NCBI GenBank assembly: GCA_029879725.1
Contig: JAOUPR010000013.1
Location: 1-54,240, forward strand
From: Gemmatimonadota bacterium
GTDB taxonomy: Bacteria; Gemmatimonadota; Gemmatimonadetes; Longimicrobiales; Gaopeijiaceae
Direction: 5' to 3'
DNA length: 54,240 bases
Shown here: in pieces, positions 51,267-54,240 of the stretch
Layout of the letters: each line of letters starts with the position of its first letter
Position numbering within the stretch: the stretch's first letter is position 1
Position numbers and translations under genes: made by a program
The notes under the pieces: generated by a model
Database searches by the model: none
Told to the model about the DNA's origin: nothing
Seen by the model: the letters and a program-made list of their open reading frames with translations, nothing else

Positions 51267-53392
51267 AGGATCAGGCCACACCCGCGAACCGTGAACCCAC
51301 GGGTGCCGTGCACTGGTTGGTGCGCATCGCCGAGCGTGCGGGTATGGGCGAACGGCCGCGTCCGGACATCCCTCCCTCCCTCGCCGCCGCGGAGGCGTGG
51401 GGGGTCGTGGTCCGGAGCTATGGGATCTCCGACCCCGAATTGGCGAGGCTGGTCGCCGAATATTTCCGACTCTCGGTCGCGGACTTCACCAGGACGGAGC
51501 CCAATGCTCCGCTCCTGATTCCCGAGGGTATGGCCCGGAAATATCTCGTCTTCCCCCTCCGGGAGGACGATCGCAACCTCGCCGTGGCGACCTGTGACCC
51601 CACGGACGTGGAGGCCGAGCGGGCCCTTGGGTTCAGTTCGGGGCGCACCGTCCGGTTCGAGGTGGCGTCTCCGGCGGCGGTGCAGGAGGCCATCACGTCG
51701 CGTTTCACCCCCGAGCGGTCCGTGGAGAGCATCCTCGGGGGGCTGGACGCTCCCGGGGAGGACGCCGTACGCCTCGTGGAGGAGATGGGCCCCGAGTCGA
51801 TCTCCGAGGAAGACGCGACCGCCACCCCGGTGATCAAGCTCACCAACCTGATCATCCGGGACGGGATCGGGGCGGGAGCGTCCGACATCCACGTGGAGCC
51901 CGGCCGCGGGGCCGGCACCATCCGCTATCGTGTGGATGGAGTGCTGCGCAAGCACATGGACATCCCCATGCCCGCGCTCAACCGCGTGATCTCACGCATC
52001 AAGGTCCTGTCGAAGCTCGACATCGCGGATCGCCTGCGCCCCCAGGACGGGAAGGCGCGCGTCCGCATCAACAACCGCGGGTACGATCTCCGGGTCTCCA
52101 CCATTCCGGCGGGCGGCGCGGAGAAGTGCGTCATCCGGATCCTGGACTCCAGCGCGGCGCTCACGCTGGACGACCTCGACGTTCCCAAGCACGAGCTCGA
52201 GCGGCTTCGCGAGCTCCTGACCTATCGGGATGGAATCGTGGTCGTCACCGGTCCCACCGGATCGGGGAAGACCACGACGCTGTACGGGGCCCTGCGGGAG
52301 TTGGCCGACGGGAAGGTCAACATCATGACCGTGGAAGATCCCATCGAGTACGAGCTTCCGGGCGTGACCCAGACGCAGGTGGAGACGAAGCAGGGGATGA
52401 CCTTCGCGTCCGCCTTGCGGGCCATGTTGAGGCAGGACCCCGACGTCATCCTGGTGGGAGAGATCCGCGACCGGGAGACGGCGGTCACGGCCGCCCAGGC
52501 GGCCATGACGGGGCACCTGGTGCTGGCCACGGTCCACGCCAACGACGCGGTCAGCGCCGTGTCGCGCCTGGCCGATATCGGGCTGCAGTACGGGACGATC
52601 TCCCACACGCTGCGCGGCGCCATCGCGCAGCGCCTGGTCCGGCGTGTGTGCGCGTCGTGTGCCGAGTCGGTCCGGGGTCAGTTGACGCCCGACGAACAGC
52701 GCCTGACCGATCGGCACGGGATGGAGCCGGTGGTGCGTGCGGTGGGGTGCGCCGAGTGCGGCTTCACCGGATATCGCGGCCGGCTCCCGGTGAACGAGGT
52801 GCTGGTCGTGGGTCCGCGCTTCCAGGAGGCCGTGGAGCAGAGGAAGGGCTGGAACGCGCTGAGCCGCGTCGCGCAGCAGGGGGGGATGCGGACGCTCCAC
52901 GAGGTCGGTCTCGAATGGGTTTCGCAGGGAAAGACCACCCTGGTGGAAGTCGAGCGCGTGCTCGGTCAGGCGGTGGACGAGGGAGCCGCGCAGGAGGCCG
53001 GTGTTTCCGGCCCGGCGCGCATCCTGGTGGTGGACGACGACGAGGACGCCCGCTTCCTCGTGCGGACACTCCTGGAGCGGGACGGTGACTGCGAGATCGT
53101 GGAGGCCAACGACGGTCAGATGGCCCTGGATATCCTCGGGGAGGATCCCAACTTCCACCTGGTGGTCCTGGACCTGTCCATGCCGGGGTTGGACGGCCGC
53201 GAGGTCCTCCAGCACATCCGTGGTACCGTGGACACCGCGGCCGTCCCCGTCCTGATCCTCACCGGTACCGGGAGCAACGCCCTCGAGGTGGAACTCCTCA
53301 ACCAGGGTGCCGACGAATACGTGGACAAGACCGTGGATCGCGAGCGCCTCCTGGCCCGGGTCCGGGCCGTCCTCCGCAGGGCGATTCTGTGA
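51263..53392 (+). CDS. PilB/GspE-type ATPase with C-terminal receiver domain
   Basis: A 709-residue assembly ATPase of the type IV pilus / type II secretion family. The N-terminal MshEN/T2SSE_N-like part is residues ~30-145 (VVVRSYGISDPELARLVAEYFRL, then AVATCDPTD). The core has Walker A GPTGSGKTTT at 330-339 (K336), the Asp box TVEDPIEY and Walker B-like MLRQDPDVILVGEIRD. A zinc site is C463-x-x-C466 and C496-x-x-C499. Residues ~583-709 are a complete receiver domain (LVVDDDED, acceptor D637 in VVLDLSMP, K689). GTG 51263 overlaps the cyclase stop; GTG 51245 is an alternative. No other pilus gene is in the window. Confidence 0.94.
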   Translation: MKDQATPANREPTGAVHWLVRIAERAGMGERPRPDIPPSLAAAEAWGVVVRSYGISDPELARLVAEYFRLSVADFTRTEPNAPLLIPEGMARKYLVFPLREDDRNLAVATCDPTDVEAERALGFSSGRTVRFEVASPAAVQEAITSRFTPERSVESILGGLDAPGEDAVRLVEEMGPESISEEDATATPVIKLTNLIIRDGIGAGASDIHVEPGRGAGTIRYRVDGVLRKHMDIPMPALNRVISRIKVLSKLDIADRLRPQDGKARVRINNRGYDLRVSTIPAGGAEKCVIRILDSSAALTLDDLDVPKHELERLRELLTYRDGIVVVTGPTGSGKTTTLYGALRELADGKVNIMTVEDPIEYELPGVTQTQVETKQGMTFASALRAMLRQDPDVILVGEIRDRETAVTAAQAAMTGHLVLATVHANDAVSAVSRLADIGLQYGTISHTLRGAIAQRLVRRVCASCAESVRGQLTPDEQRLTDRHGMEPVVRAVGCAECGFTGYRGRLPVNEVLVVGPRFQEAVEQRKGWNALSRVAQQGGMRTLHEVGLEWVSQGKTTLVEVERVLGQAVDEGAAQEAGVSGPARILVVDDDEDARFLVRTLLERDGDCEIVEANDGQMALDILGEDPNFHLVVLDLSMPGLDGREVLQHIRGTVDTAAVPVLILTGTGSNALEVELLNQGADEYVDKTVDRERLLARVRAVLRRAIL

Positions 53393-53419
53393 TGGGGTCG
53401 CACCGGATCGCCACGACTC

Positions 53420-53536
53420 GGTAACGTATCCGTAACGGCGGGTTCATTTCGCCGACATCCCGTTGTGCATTCGTTACCGGAGGGTAACGTAGGACACACG
53501 CTGATCAGCATTCCGGGACCATCGGTCATCCGTTAC
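53420..53536. promoter_or_regulatory. Array of GTAACG/CGTTAC sites before the porin gene
   Basis: Five copies of one hexamer in 116 bases: GTAACG at 53421, 53432 and 53484; CGTTAC at 53472 and 53531. The first two are exactly 11 bases apart, one helical turn. CGTTACC (53472-53478) and GGTAACG (53483-53489) form a perfect 7-bp inverted repeat. The 9-mer GGTAACGTA occurs at 53420 and 53483. Direct repeats at 11-base spacing are the hallmark of PhoB/OmpR-type sites, and the gene downstream looks like a phosphate-selective porin. Confidence 0.6.
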
Positions 53537-53550
53537 AGGAGCGATCCAAC

Positions 53551-54240
53551 ATGAATAGATTCTTTGCCCTCGCCGCCGGCCTCGCGCTGGCCCTCCCCGT
53601 GACGCTTTCCGGCCAGACGGAGATCACCTCCCGGGCCGCCACGATCCGTATCGGGGGGCGCGTGCACTATCAGTACAGCACGTCGTCCGTGGCGGCGGCG
53701 GAGCAGGACTTCTTCTTCCGCCGTGTCCGCTTCATCGCCGACATCAAGTTCAACGACTTCCTCGAGGCCCGCGTCCAGCCCGACTTCGCCGGCGGGGAGA
53801 CCGAGCTGCAGGACGTCTACGCTCGCCTGAACTTCAGTGACCGGTTCCGGGTTTCCCTGGGGCAGTTCAAGCGCTCCTTCGACCTCTTCGAGCTCTCGAG
53901 TTCCACGGACCTCTCGCTCATCGAACGGGATGGACGGGTGGAGGGCGTGTCGGGCTGCGCGGGGGTGGGTGGTGCCTGCACGTACTCGCGTCTCACCGAG
54001 AAGCTCGGCTTCGCCGGGCGGGACCAGGGGATCCGTATCGATGGATCGTCGGGACGGGTGAGCTACGAGGCGTCCATCACCAACGGGACGGGAATCAACG
54101 TCGCCGACGAGAACGACGCCAAGTCGGTCGCCGGCCGGGTGACCTTCGACGCCTCCGAGAAGGTGAAGGTCTCGGGTCAGCTCGCGGTGCACGACTACCT
54201 CAATCCGGGCGACTCGGTGTCGTACGCCACGGGGTGGTCC
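53551..54240 (+). CDS. Phosphate-selective porin O/P-like outer-membrane protein (partial)
   Basis: The first 230 codons are present and the gene continues past the window. The signal peptide is residues 1-22 (FALAAGLALALPVTLSGQ). Mature strands IRIGGRVHYQYSTSS, QDFFFRRVRFIADIKFNDFLEARVQPDFAGGE, VYARLNFSDRFRVSLGQFKRSFDLFEL and QGIRIDGSSGRVSYEASITNGTGIN are those of the OprO/OprP (Porin_O_P) family, trimeric channels selective for phosphate or polyphosphate. AGGAG is upstream of the ATG. The GTAACG array at 53420-53536 lies immediately upstream. Confidence 0.85.
   Translation, partial: MNRFFALAAGLALALPVTLSGQTEITSRAATIRIGGRVHYQYSTSSVAAAEQDFFFRRVRFIADIKFNDFLEARVQPDFAGGETELQDVYARLNFSDRFRVSLGQFKRSFDLFELSSSTDLSLIERDGRVEGVSGCAGVGGACTYSRLTEKLGFAGRDQGIRIDGSSGRVSYEASITNGTGINVADENDAKSVAGRVTFDASEKVKVSGQLAVHDYLNPGDSVSYATGWS

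Overview
The window is one continuous piece of a very GC-rich bacterial chromosome, densely packed on both strands. I see no phage genes, transposase, CRISPR array or other mobile element. The envelope is Gram-negative: there are several outer-membrane barrels, lipoproteins, a TolC/RND efflux system and a porin. High GC, a Bacteroidota-type 'ABC transporter ATPase' (no P-loop), a fused MFS/spermidine synthase, many secreted metallopeptidases and the scpA-scpB-rluB order suggest a Gemmatimonadota-like organism. That placement is an inference from gene content, not from a marker-gene tree.

Layout. 1-1500: end of pyrB and pyrC (pyrimidine synthesis), with a hairpin terminator that also faces rpsT. 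1524-2932: rpsT and a Sco1/PCuAC copper-delivery lipoprotein. 3071-5575: scpA-scpB-rluB, a translationally coupled condensin-loader/rRNA pseudouridine synthase operon. 5601-8697: an SDR-like protein of unknown role, pcm, and upp (pyrimidine salvage). 8710-11522: trkA-trkH potassium uptake. 11728-12807: an archaeo-eukaryotic release-factor-like protein, followed by a CAU-anticodon tRNA. 12946-17463: a P2A-type cation (probably Ca2+) ATPase, an ArfB-like release-factor-domain protein and an AI-2E-type permease. 17482-20313: a conserved hypothetical, a YheT-type hydrolase and an Omp85-like barrel.

20374-36476 is a long run of plus-strand genes: an M1 aminopeptidase lipoprotein; a DMT permease; a TetR regulator with a palindromic operator over its own start codon; a TolC/adaptor/RND tripartite pump; small membrane proteins; a secreted alpha/beta hydrolase; a giant membrane-fused spermidine-synthase-like protein; and a GNAT acetyltransferase. 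36477-38901 is a minus-strand operon (DUF4442 hotdog, nitronate-monooxygenase-like enzyme, M55 D-aminopeptidase). 39107-42301 is a plus-strand operon with 4-base overlaps (NTF2-like, MATE, Lon-N, esterase). 42318-43728 is murB plus a thioesterase. 43880-47790 holds an M61 peptidase, a DinB protein and a D-aminoacylase. 48121-50128 holds two exported proteins, one with Tyr/Gly repeats. 50364-53392 is a response regulator/diguanylate cyclase coupled to a PilB/GspE ATPase that carries its own receiver domain. A phosphate-porin-like gene preceded by five GTAACG/CGTTAC sites runs off the right edge.

Common threads are peptide and D-amino-acid scavenging (M1, M61, M55, D-aminoacylase), envelope transport, ion homeostasis and translation or ribosome rescue. 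The most distinctive signals are the REC-GGDEF/PilB-REC pair, the GTAACG array before the porin, the TetR operator with an almost leaderless promoter, and inverted repeats in the trk divergent region.
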